A stretch of DNA of 64,000 nucleotides from Rugalucina vietnamica (lineage: Eukaryota > Mollusca > Bivalvia > Lucinida > Lucinidae): contig OZ024882.1 in assembly GCA_964017185.1 (NCBI GenBank), positions 38,550,488-38,614,487 on the forward strand, written 5' to 3'. A program made the translations under genes and the position numbers. Below, piece by piece: positions 39,501 to 47,000 of this stretch (the first letter of the stretch is position 1; each line of letters begins with the position of its first letter). The notes under the pieces were generated by a model. That model did no database searches. It was given only the letters and a program-made list of their open reading frames with translations, and had not been told where the DNA came from.

Positions 39501-39863
39501 CACTTGAAAAACAGGAACTGCTAGTTAAAGTATAGCTCTTTTTTTTAGATTGACACATTGCCCTTCCTTTTAATATATTAAGAGTTATTTTTTCATCATA
39601 ATTTTCCGGTCTTAAAGTAAATTTATTGTCTATACATGTTATAAATGTATGATCAGAATGTTTGTTACATTTCAGACTACGTCGCCAAGCTGATGAAAGA
39701 AGTGATAGTGAGAAGAGAAGTGCTGCCCACCTACAAGGAGAGCCGAGCCGAGCTTCAGCCTGTGCTTGCCAAGACACCCAAGCCGGTTTGCTCCAAGTAT
39801 GGACAGTACAACAAGACAGAAGTTGTGTCGGTCCACAAGTCAAGATTTAAGCATCTGGACTAA
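27159..39863 (+). CDS. THAP finger plus DDE transposase-like gene, 9 exons
   Basis: Exons: 27159-27512, 33948-34142, 34556-34857, 35558-36104, 36996-37182, 37639-37881, 38164-38335, 39174-39322, 39676-39863. All introns are gt/ag and phases agree at each junction, giving 778 codons. The N-terminus is a C2CH THAP zinc finger (DNA binding). Exon 3 is acidic and low-complexity. Exons 4-9 form a DDE-type domain with D434 (in GDARCCSPGH), D501 (in TDRHPQ) and E643 (in YGLEAFH), plus the conserved FDVWHVAKG block. This arrangement matches a multi-copy family of animal THAP/DDE proteins, probably derived from a DNA transposon. No terminal inverted repeats flank the gene, so it may be domesticated. 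Oddity: the AVPTIF-like end of the THAP domain is in another frame of exon 1. Nuclear location is inferred. Confidence 0.85.
27824..27910. repeat. 34 bp palindrome array, copy 1
   Basis: Tandem units of 34 bp are each made of two perfect palindromes, 'gacagccggctgtc' and 'tagcgaaagttcgcta' (central a/t apart). The array closes with 'gacagccagct'. Sequence beyond the end ('gtgacttatcttt') also matches the array at 37437, so a larger repeat carries the array. Confidence 0.8.
28402..28478. repeat. 34 bp palindrome array, copy 2
   Basis: It opens with 'agctggctgtc' and closes with 'gacagccagct', so the whole array is one dyad built from the same two palindromes. It lies inside the Harbinger-like element. 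Confidence 0.8.
28947..29412. repeat. Local tandem duplication, one copy interrupted
   Basis: Copy A (28947-29237) and copy B (29306-29412) both run from 'tgaggtgagttgaatc' through 'ccagacta', 'gtcatggct' and 'agtccacacac' to 'aacacttattg'. Copy A is longer because a 176 bp MITE sits within 'tcatg'. Copy B therefore shows the uninterrupted site. Confidence 0.8.
28993..29168. mobile_element. 176 bp MITE with 'catgcgcggatccag' ends
   Basis: Perfect terminal inverted repeats 'catgcgcggatccag' and 'ctggatccgcgcatg' frame a G-rich and C-rich interior with no coding sequence. 'tcatg' is duplicated at 28988-28992 and 29169-29173. The uninterrupted copy at 29306-29412 has 'tcatg' once, which supports a 5 bp target-site duplication (6 bp if a shared g is counted). 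The superfamily is not certain. Confidence 0.85.
30139..30228. repeat. 34 bp palindrome array, copy 3
   Basis: It starts 'agctggctgtcaatagcg' and continues with 'gacagccggctgtcag' and 'tagcgaactttcgcta' units, ending 'agtagcgatcgc'. Same design as copies 1, 2 and 4, inside the Harbinger-like element. Confidence 0.8.
30719..30991 (-). pseudogene. Possible captured membrane-protein fragment
   Basis: The minus-strand frame reads VYILVMGTVLFLKASAWAV, a plausible membrane segment, followed by PLNQNAAVEVPTTPICNTA and YYIDGGYAYFIEPDF. The composition is more protein-like than chance frames nearby, with no recognised domain. It lies near the right end of the Harbinger-like element, which could have picked up a host exon. 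An overlapping plus-strand frame is also open, so chance is not excluded. Confidence 0.25.
31335..31583 (-). mobile_element. tRNA-derived SINE
   Basis: Read on the minus strand, the head has an A box 'tggccgagtggttagcgc' and a B box 'gggttcgatcccc'. The body ends in 'cttcggatcgggacgtt' and 'cccctgtgcag'. It lies in intron 1 of the THAP-DDE gene, first of a cluster of six SINEs. Confidence 0.75.
31786..31990 (-). mobile_element. tRNA-derived SINE with LINE-like tail
   Basis: The minus strand gives a degenerate A box ('gttgagtggttgactcc'), B box 'cgggttcaatctcc', the 3' segment 'cctgaggtcagaaatcg' and a poly-A tail (the T run at 31792-31802). The 3' segment resembles the sequence past the LINE stop codon near 45665-45715. 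Confidence 0.65.
32003..32215 (-). mobile_element. tRNA-derived SINE, 'gggacgtaaaac' tail type
   Basis: On the minus strand the B-box-like 'gggttcgagccccgc' is followed by a body and a tail 'gggacgtaaaactg' running into A. A second copy of the tail ('gggacgttaaacag' plus poly-A) follows. The A box is not clear, so the copy is old or truncated. Confidence 0.55.
32283..32556 (+). mobile_element. tRNA-derived SINE with (caaa)n tail
   Basis: A box 'cgtagtggtagactagagc' and B box 'gggtttgatccct' lie about 35 bp apart. The body ends 'gactgaaaaattgttgac', 'tgggatgttaaacc' and a (caaa)n tail at 32537-32556. It is full length and the only plus-strand member of the cluster. The tail matches the unit of the minisatellite in intron 7. 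Confidence 0.75.
32585..32737 (-). mobile_element. tRNA-derived SINE with LINE-like tail
   Basis: The minus-strand head 'tggtagctcagttggcagag' is a typical tRNA A-box region. The B box is degenerate. The 3' part reads 'cctgagatgatgatcagaa', 'attgatcaac' and 'tgaagatagata', nearly matching the end of the LINE at 45660-45715. Confidence 0.7.
33590..33752 (-). mobile_element. tRNA-derived SINE with LINE-like tail
   Basis: On the minus strand, A box 'tggcacagtggtagaatg', B box 'ggttcgatcctc', then 'ggtcagaaattgataaac', 'tcagtac' and an A-rich end. It belongs to the same tail family as the SINEs at 31786 and 32585. Confidence 0.65.
33948..34142 (+). CDS. THAP-DDE gene exon 2
   Basis: Acceptor 'attacag', donor 'aagaag|gtatac'. 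It adds 65 residues, phase 0 at both ends, beginning AIKELLEEHVEASIG. Acidic, low-complexity linker between the THAP finger and the DDE part. No domain recognised. Confidence 0.75.
34556..34857 (+). CDS. THAP-DDE gene exon 3, acidic linker
   Basis: Acceptor 'cctag', donor 'gaaag|gttagt'. It begins YVQKKIQTPQRWAPK and ends in an aspartate/glutamate-rich run around DDDEDDPDYEPDYD. It ends in phase 2, and the next exon supplies one base to make serine. Acidic stretches like this are common in nuclear proteins. Nothing catalytic is seen. Confidence 0.8.
35558..36104 (+). CDS. THAP-DDE gene exon 4, first catalytic Asp
   Basis: Acceptor 'ttttcag', donor 'atccag|gtaatg'. It encodes the N-terminal half of the DDE region: a CVFCG pair, LLLSAAILFSGSSP, and GDARCCSPGHTAKYGSYT, whose Asp (residue 434) aligns with the first catalytic position. 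Here the motif reads GDAR where I expect GDGR. The zinc-ribbon-like second Cys pair appears reduced, so metal binding there is doubtful. Confidence 0.85.
36148..36775. repeat. Intronic repeat with hairpin head and 'gtccgtccgtc'
   Basis: It opens with paired 'gcagggtgcgatata' motifs, followed by 'cgttcgtctgtccgtccg' and about three diverged copies, 139-150 bp apart, carrying 'gcatagtaattgtccttgac' and 'caccttgacccagtgccc'. It fills most of intron 4. Its plan (hairpin head, CG-rich short tandem, long tandem) resembles the larger element at 41229-43384, but the sequences differ. Confidence 0.65.
36996..37182 (+). CDS. THAP-DDE gene exon 5, second catalytic Asp
   Basis: Acceptor 'gtttcag', donor 'aaag|gtgtgt'. 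It opens SNEVANSNAMELEGLKRC, holds TDRHPQVKKF (D501, second catalytic position) and closes FDVWHVAKG. The exon is highly characteristic of the family. It ends in phase 1. Confidence 0.9.
37437..37522. repeat. 34 bp palindrome array, copy 4
   Basis: Same double-palindrome units as copies 1-3, here in intron 5 and outside the Harbinger-like element. Two units carry g-to-a changes ('tagcaaaagtttgcta') that keep or nearly keep the dyad. Both flanks resemble copy 1. Confidence 0.8.
37639..37881 (+). CDS. THAP-DDE gene exon 6
   Basis: Acceptor 'tgttccag', donor 'aaag|gtataa'. It reads VKKKIDAVSKRKGCQ and on to WSQSISNHMYYCA and SISNHVVNIHEGHG, the helical segment between the second Asp and the Glu of the DDE fold. 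Phase 1 at both ends. No break. Confidence 0.88.
38164..38335 (+). CDS. THAP-DDE gene exon 7, catalytic Glu
   Basis: Acceptor 'tctttcag', donor 'tgcag|gtgagt'. It contains HLLKDIQKLSHAEQTYGLEA followed by FHK. The Glu of LEAFH (residue 643) aligns with the third catalytic acid, 142 residues after D501. Phase 2 end. Confidence 0.88.
38382..39006. repeat. 35 bp minisatellite, ~18 copies, intron 7
   Basis: Units of 35 bp ('aaaaattgtttctgggacag' plus 'taaaccccaaacatg') repeat with little variation, spaced exactly 35 bp from 38416 to 38976. The first, diverged unit reads 'gacatgattgaaaaattg' plus 'tgggatgttgaaccc', which is the 3' end of the SINE type seen at 32283-32556. All three minus-strand frames are open through the array because the unit lacks stops. 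No protein is implied. Confidence 0.9.
39174..39322 (+). CDS. THAP-DDE gene exon 8
   Basis: Acceptor 'attttgcag', donor 'tatg|gtaagt'. It reads LKLACLHYNENANRAQ and PMWQVAVPKFKKGQPVAKAV, a strongly conserved segment after the catalytic Glu in this family. Phase 2 in, phase 1 out. Confidence 0.88.
39676..39863 (+). CDS. THAP-DDE gene exon 9 and stop
   Basis: Acceptor 'catttcag'. It encodes the C-terminal end (YVAKLMKEVIVRREVLPTYK ...) with a TAA stop at 39861-39863. The tail is basic. No canonical AATAAA was seen close by. An ATTAAA lies at about 39990. Confidence 0.85.
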
Positions 39864-40164
39864 ATATGTGTTGGTGTCGGTAGACGACCCAAGCCTGACT
39901 TTGAACTGTGCCTATGAAGTGTTTGAACTGAAATTAGAATTGTGAAAAGGAACCACATCTGTGATATTAGTATGAAGTGTTTAACTGAATTATTAAAAGG
40001 AAACAAAAGTTAGAACCATTTGTGTGTTAGCCCTTCAGTATTTATGTTTTTGTCCATTGTAACGATAGTGGACATAGAAACACAGTCAGTTCCTTACTAC
40101 ATATAAAAAAATATTGTTCTGAATCAAGTTGACGTAAAGTCAATCCATCTAAACGTGTTTGATA

Positions 40165-40509
40165 TACCGTATTGTTCTAATTAGCGCACAGTGTGCTTAA
40201 CTTTTCAAAATAACAATAAGTTATGGTAACAAAATATCATTCTAATTAGCGCACACTACGAACAAAAATAACATCAAAATGCTGAAATAACCATGTAAAA
40301 TCTATCAATTTTGATGTCATTTAGTCTTCCAATTGTTGCAAAATAGTTTTTGATCATTTACGGTTAATTTTTAATGTGACAAATGAGGTATTTTGGGTGT
40401 AAAATAACATTATACTATTCGAGTAGTGTGCGCTTATGCACTTGTTTTTCGGAAACGACTGGGGTGTGCACTTATTGGAGCATGTTCGCTAATTAAAATA
40501 AATACGGTA
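40165..40509. mobile_element. 345 bp TA-flanked MITE
   Basis: The ends are inverted repeats 'taccgtattgttctaatta' and, on the other strand, 'taccgtatttattttaatta', both continuing 'gcg'. TA is present directly outside both ends (40163-40164, 40510-40511), as for Tc1/mariner-type insertion. Interior is AT-rich without coding. It lies downstream of the THAP-DDE gene. Confidence 0.8.
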
Positions 40510-41002
40510 TATGCTCATTAGCATCTTTATTGAAGTCCTGACAAGACCTAAGACCATATACTCAGATGAAGACTAGCAGGAATATCAAAACAGTCTGTTT
40601 AAATTGATACAGCCCTGTTCTGTTATAAGTGGGTTGATTTTGTTTTATATGTCCCACTCAACAACCAAGGTCCATTGAAAGTGGAGTTATCATGGGACTT
40701 CAGTATTTGATATTTTTTAATTAAAAATAAAATGGAAAATCCTGGGATCAAATCTGCTACCCCTGGTTTTACCACTACACTACAGAGGCTTCTTTATTTG
40801 TTGTTGGGGGTTTAGCAAATTTTGTAATGTTGATCTGTAAACTGCTTCTGCTCAAGATTGCCATGGATGCAGCTGAACATCAAAGGATTTTTGGAAATAA
40901 CTTTTGCATGTAACAACAACTTAGTTTCTTTGTTCAGGTTTTAATTGTACATTGTATTAAGTAAAATACATGTAGTTTTATCAACATGGAAAAAAAATAT
41001 AT

Positions 41003-41216
41003 ATGAGCCGCCGCATAAGAAAACCAACAACATGCATAGGCTAAAACAAAAATGCCGATCAGTGCCTTTATTTTCACTACACTGATAGGACAATTTCTCT
41101 TCTACTTATATCCAAATCTTCAAGCGTCTAGCATTTTTTCTGACTGTACAGATTAGTTTTATGTCCGACCTGGTTTGATCGCCAAATTGTTGTTTTTCTC
41201 GTGCGAAGGCTGATAT
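41003..41216. mobile_element. 'gagaaaaccaacaa' MITE, copy 1
   Basis: The left end 'tgagccgccgcataagaaaa' plus 'ccaacaa' and the right end 'ttgttgtttttctcgtgcg' plus 'aaggct' form about 28 bp of imperfect inverted repeat. The interior matches the copy at 44156-44396 ('cagtgcctttattttc', 'tatccaaa', 'cctctagt'-like). This end motif is one I associate with a MITE abundant in bivalves. Confidence 0.7.
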
Positions 41217-41228
41217 AAAATTGATAAC

Positions 41229-43384
41229 TTTTTAGCTCACCTGAGCCGAAGGCTCACAAGGTGAGCTTATAGGATGGCCATGATCCGGCGTCCGTCCGTC
41301 CGTCCGTCGTCTGTCGTCCGTCGTCCACAATTTCAAAGATCTTCTTCTCTGAAACCGCTTGGCCAATCTAGTTGAAATTTTATGTGGAGCCTCCTTGGGT
41401 AGTGGCATTTCAAGTTTGATCGCGAAATCCAGGTCACTTGACCAAGATGGCCGCCACGCCCATATATGGTAAAAACCCTTCAAAAATCTTCTTCTCCAGA
41501 ACCGGTGGGCCGATTTCCACGAAACTTGGTATGTAGCATCGGGGACTTCAGCCCATCATAGTTTGATAAAATGATGACCCTTGGATGACCTTGACCTATT
41601 TTACGGCAAGGTCAAATTTGGAAACATAGGCTTTTACATGGGAAAAAGTGAAAACTATGGATTTTTTGAAAACTATTGCAGCCTGAGGCCTGAAAAGTGG
41701 TAGATGCAAACAACTAATGGAGTAGATGAAGGTATATGATTAATTTAGGTCAAGGTCATCTCTTGACCTTGGCCAGTCTGTCGTCCATACACACTTTTCA
41801 AAGATCTTCTTCTCTGAAACTGCTTGGCCAATCAAAGTGAAATTTTATGTGGAGCATCCATGGGTAGGGGAGACGAAAGTTTGATTGCAAAATCCAGGTC
41901 ACATGACCAAGATGGCCGCCACGCCCATATATGGTAAAAACCACTCAAAAATCTTCTTCTCCAGAACCGGCTGGCTGATTTTCATGAATCTTGGTATGTA
42001 GCATTTGGGACTCCAGCCCATCATAGTTTGATCAAATGATGACCATAGGATGACCTTGACATATTTTACGGCAATGTCAATTTTGGAAACATAGGCTTTT
42101 ACATGGGAAAAAGTGAAAACTATGGATTTTTTGAAAACTATTGCAGCCGGAGGCCTGAAAAGTGGTAGATGCAAACAACCAATGGAGTAGATGAAGGTAT
42201 GTGATTAATTTAGGTCAAGGTCATCTCTTGACCTTGGCCTGTCTGTCGTCCATACACACTTTTCAAAGATCTTCTTCTCTGAAACTGCTTGGCCAATCAA
42301 AGTGAAATTTTATGTGGAGCATCCATGGGTAGGGGAGACGAAAGTTTGATTGCGAAATCCAGGTCACATGACCAAGATGGCCGCCACGCCCATATATGGT
42401 AAAAACCACTCAAAAATCTTCTTCTCCAGAACCGGCAGGCCGATTTTCATGAAACGTGGTATGTAGCATTTGGGACTCCAGCCCATCATAGTTTGATCAA
42501 ATGATGACCCTAGGATGACCTTGACCTATTTTACGGCAATTTCAATTTTGGAAACATAGGCTTTTACATGGGAAAAGTGAAAACTATTGATTTTTTTGAA
42601 AACTGTTGCAGCCTGAGACCTGCAAACAACTAATGGAGAAGATGAAGGTATGTGATTAATTTAGGTCAAGGTCATCTCTTGACCTTGGCCAGTCTGTTGT
42701 CCATACACACTTTTCAAAGATCTTCTTCTCTGAAACTGCTTGGCCAATCAAAGAAATTTTATGTGGAGCGTCCATGGGTAGGGGCGAACGAAAGTGTGAT
42801 CGCGAAATTTGGGTCACATGACCAAGATGGCCGCCATGCCCAACTATGGTAAAAACCACTCAAAAATCTTTTTCTCCAGAACCGGCTGGCCGATTTACGC
42901 GAAACTTGGTATGTAGCATTTGGGACTCCAGCCCATCATAGTTTGTTGAAATGATGGCCCTAGGATGACCTTGACCTATTTTATGGCAAGGTCAATTTTG
43001 GAAACATAGGCTTTTACATGGGAAAAGGCGAAAACAATGGATATTTTGGAAACTGTTGCAGTCTGAGACCTGAAAGTTGCTAGATGCAGACAACTAATGG
43101 AGTCAATGAAGGTAAGTAATTAATGGAGGCCAAGGTCATTTGTTGACCTTGACCCAAGGTCATTTAAATATCAAAATTAAAATTATGGTTTTCTCAGAAA
43201 TCACTGGGTTTGGAAACTATTGCAGCCTGAGACCTGAAACTTTGCAGATGCAGACAACTTGTGAAGCTTGTGAAGTCAATAAAGGTGTGTGAGTATTCAA
43301 GGTCAAGGTCATTTCATGATGACTTCATACTCCAAGATCAGGCTTCAGGTGAGCGTTCTCAGGACCAATGGTCCTCTGGTTTTA
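41229..43384. mobile_element. Long bivalve-type repeat, 'agctcacctgagc' ... 'ggtcctctggtttt'
   Basis: It opens with a hairpin ('ttagctcacctgagc', 'gaaggctcac', 'aaggtgagctt'), then a 'gtccgtccgtccgtcg' tract. About four tandem copies of a 450-465 bp unit follow, starting 'cttcttctctgaaa' at 41341, 41806, 42271 and 42722. It closes 'ggaccaatggtcctctggtt'. The units contain 'caagatggccgcca' and 'aggtcaaggtcat'. No transposase or conserved frame. Open frames on either strand do not persist between unit copies. I infer a non-autonomous element. Confidence 0.8.
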
Positions 43385-43816
43385 ATCTGGCCTGATATTT
43401 ATGAGCTGCACAAGTATTCAAGAATGGCGAGCAAGGTGGCATAGTGGTAGACTCTGGAAGCAGACTCGAGTGTTAGCTCTTTTTGACCTGCTATGTTGTC
43501 TAGGATGTAAGGCTGCAATTCAAACCATTTAATGTAAACTTTGATATATATGTACACACTTGATGAATAACTAGCTAGCTTCATGTAAACTTGACATGCT
43601 CATGTACATAAGTATATATATATAAATGTATATTGGATAAAATCCTATTGAAACATTTATGTTTGTTTAGTTCTAGATAGCTTCACCACATACATACTGT
43701 ATATATAAATTTGGAAAAATACTGTCAGACCAGCAACCACCAAGATGAAGATCATATTTTAAATCATATAGCAATGGCCAGTTGTTTGTATTAGACCTGC
43801 ATTCATTCAAAACAGT
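43385..43816. other. Between repeat and P2X7-type gene, nothing seen
   Basis: AT-rich sequence with several 'tatata' runs. A short tRNA-like stretch ('gcaaggtggcatagtggtag', 43431-43450) may be an old SINE head. No gene was seen. Confidence 0.5.
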
Positions 43817-43822
43817 TTTATT
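43817..43822 (-). terminator. Poly(A) signal of the P2X7-type gene
   Basis: AATAAA on the minus strand, about 45 bp after the stop codon at 43866. The position fits a short 3' UTR. Confidence 0.6.
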
Positions 43823-43865
43823 TCATGACCTGTCACAAAATGATGTCACTATTTTGTAAAACTGT

Positions 43866-44022
43866 CTATGTTCTTCTGTATTGGAATCCAGTATATTCCT
43901 GAGATGGCCATTTGTCTCTAATTGCACGAGTGGCACATGCAGGGATCGGTTTCCTCACTCCTTTTCCCAGAAGTTGATAGATCCATCTTGTAAATCTGCG
44001 GTAGGCCACATGTCTGTACATC
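43866..44022 (-). CDS. P2X7-type gene, last exon
   Basis: After acceptor 'ttttacag' the exon reads MYRHVAYRRFTRWIYQLLGK, then PIPACATRAIRDKWPSQEY and TGFQYRRT before TAG (43868-43866). Each block has a counterpart in the P2X7 ballast-domain family, which ends with the same GFQY-like motif. It is only 157 bp and has no long frame of its own. The join to the preceding exon restores Glu across the splice. Confidence 0.85.
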
Positions 44023-47000
44023 CTGTAAAATAAATGTTTTTGAATAAATTGATGCTATTTGCTTGTACATGTGAATTTATGTAAATATCATTAGCACTGA
44101 CATCATTGTAAAAAAAAAAAGCTACAGTCAATTATACAAAATCAAGTTCTACCATTTGAGCCACCTCACGAGAAAACCAACAATCTGCATATGCGAAAAC
44201 AAAGGCGCAGACCAGCTTCGCAGTAACTGGGAAGCTGATCAGGGCCTTTGCTTTCGCTACACGAATAGAACATTTCCTCTATTTTTTATATCCAAAAGTT
44301 CCAGCCTCTAGTAATTTTCTGTTCTTGTACAGCTCTGTTTGTGTCAGACCTGTTCAAAAACCACATTGTTGGTTTTCTCACGAGATGGCTTATTTGTTAT
44401 GTACATGTATATATTTTCATCAATTTGTCTGTGTTACGATAGAAATAAACATATCACTGTGACTATTACAGTTACATATATGAAAATGAAAATGTTTTGT
44501 TGTATATAACAAATACCAAACTTACTCATGGACTGGTTCATCATCCCCAATGTGTCCGTAGTTTGCCAAAAAGTCGTAGAAGGACGTCTCTACAACATCT
44601 TCGTTGAGGCAGTTCCCCTCGAAACCGGGATGTTTTGTGGTGCATCTCAGGTTCTTCTCCCGTCGCTTCTCATCTATCAGATCTGTCTCGTGACAGCATT
44701 GACACATGCTCACATTCTCTAGAGAAACACATTCTCCACAGGAACACCTGAAAACACAACCATACACAAGGCCTTGAATTATATAATTGCTATATAGCAA
44801 TGTTATAAACATCGAATGTCCGCGAAAAAGCAGTACAACAGAAATTAACAAAAAAAAAGTTTTCAAGCACTGTATTATGGTTGAACATGAAAATTTTATG
44901 TACTTGGCCTGGTTTGTGGATTTCACCTGAAAGGTAACCAATATATATAGCACAGAATCTGAGTACATATTAATCTATGCATTGACCAACATGTTCACAA
45001 ATGGACAAATTCCCAAGGTTATAAAGCTCTTTTCATGCTAAGCTCAGCTGAGGCTAAAATTTATCCTGCTCATAAATGTTGAAATGCCGATGCATTATAA
45101 CATTTAATAAGCAGGGTAAATTACTGTATTTTGGTATTTGGTAGCAGTTTAAATTTTATGCTCAGCTAAGTTTAGCATGGAAATTTGTATAACCTCGGGA
45201 CAAGGTCTATGGAGATGAGCATGAAAAAATGTAAACCATAGGCCCAAAATTTTGTTTGGTTTGCCTGCCCCCCGAAAGCACCATTCATAAACCTTGAAGC
45301 GAGGCGGACTGGATCAGTGAAAAAATCAGGGACTCCATTTCCAGGGGTGCCTGGTTCGAGGCTTAGCTTAGTCTCCAAATGTTCTGACTTTGAGCAAGCA
45401 ACATTTACACAGCCCTAATGGCAATGATCAGTATAAAAGAATTTTATAGAAAAAAGAAAATCCAGTCTCAGCCTGTCGACACCAACATGCGTGAAATATT
45501 TCCATTCTATTATTATTTCGGTAATTAGATCTAGCCAGAATTGCGCTCAATAAGTTCAGTATATTAATATAATCACGTGTAAATATCCCTCCAAAAAATA
45601 AAATACCGAATAAATGCACACAAAATGAAAAGTTGTTTTACCAATCGGTGTTTCCAAGCCTCTGATCCTATCTATCTTCTGATACTGAGTCGATCAATTT
45701 CTGATCGTCACCTCAGGTGTGGGGTGGGTGGCTAAATTTAGAATTTAGTCAAGGGAAAATTAAACATTTGGGGTGGACCATTAAAACTATTTACAAGATA
45801 TAGATGAGAGGCATACTAAAACGCATGCCTCTGGGCCAATGATTTAAATAGAAGCCTTAAATTCCTCAATGGTCTTAGATAGGACCACTGAAGAAGGGAG
45901 ACTATTCCAAACCGGAATAGTTCTGGGGAAAAAGGAATTTTTCAGGGCATCACTATAGGCAAATGGTCTTGTGTATTGTGATTCATGTGATGCCCGAGTA
46001 TGCCTTAGATTGGGTGCCGGGGTCAGGTATTTGTCTTTATCAAGAGACACTGTACCGGAGTGTATCTTGTAGAAGAAGGTTAAGGAGGACCGCTCCCTGC
46101 GAGACTCCAGGGATGGCCACTCAAGTTCGTCTAGCATTTCACCGACGCTACTGGTGTTCCTCCATCGCCTGCAGGTCCACCGGGCAGCAGTCCTCTGCAC
46201 CTTCTCCACCATCTCAATCTGAGTTTCATGATAGGGATGCCAAATAGGAGCTGCATACTCAAGTTGAGGCCGAACCAATGTTTTGTATGCAACTTCCTTA
46301 GTATGCCTAGGTGCCAGTGCCAAATTGCGCCGAAGAAAACCCAAAGTCTTAGTTGCCTTGCATGTAATTTCAGAAATGTGTTGACCCCAATCAAGATCAT
46401 CTGTGATAGTTAAACCGAGGTATTTAGCGGACTGAACCTGTTCTAATGTTTGCTGATGCAGTGTGTAATTGAAATCTATATGCCTGCTTGGATGTAGCCG
46501 CGTCACCCTCATTGAATGACATTTGCTAACATTGAATTTCATTTGCCAATCCATTTCCCATTTGGCCAAGCTATTCAAGTCATCTTGTAAAATTTGACAA
46601 TCCAATGGTGACTTGACATTTCTGTATACAGGGATTTTTTCTGCAATTTTGGGAAGGGGCCCTAGGGCCTTTCTGATTGGGAAAATTAGCGACATAACTC
46701 AGAATTTGGGAATTTTTCAAAACATTCAAAGATTATGATATTTTCCAATTTGACATAGTTAATTAAGTTTAATCATTTTAAATCATTAAATAATATCTTA
46801 AAATCAAAGTTTAACATCATTTCACAGCAGAGTTCGATTTTCACAATGTTTAGGAACTGTTGAGAATTATTTTCAGCTGTGATTGGGAATTTTTTTCCTT
46901 CAAATTGGGAAAAAAGTCACCTAATTTGCATTGGGAATGGGGCCTTATTTCGGCCCCTGAGACACTCGAAAAAAATCCCTGAGTATAAAACACAATCATC

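Noticed and set aside
41232-42859. Frames of 61-91 codons in the long bivalve-type repeat
   Set aside because: They are not conserved between the tandem units, and both strands are equally open.
44522-44968. A 148-codon frame as the whole P2X7-type protein
   Set aside because: Its first half has no family similarity and is intron. The coding part starts at an acceptor at 44747 and continues into a separate last exon.
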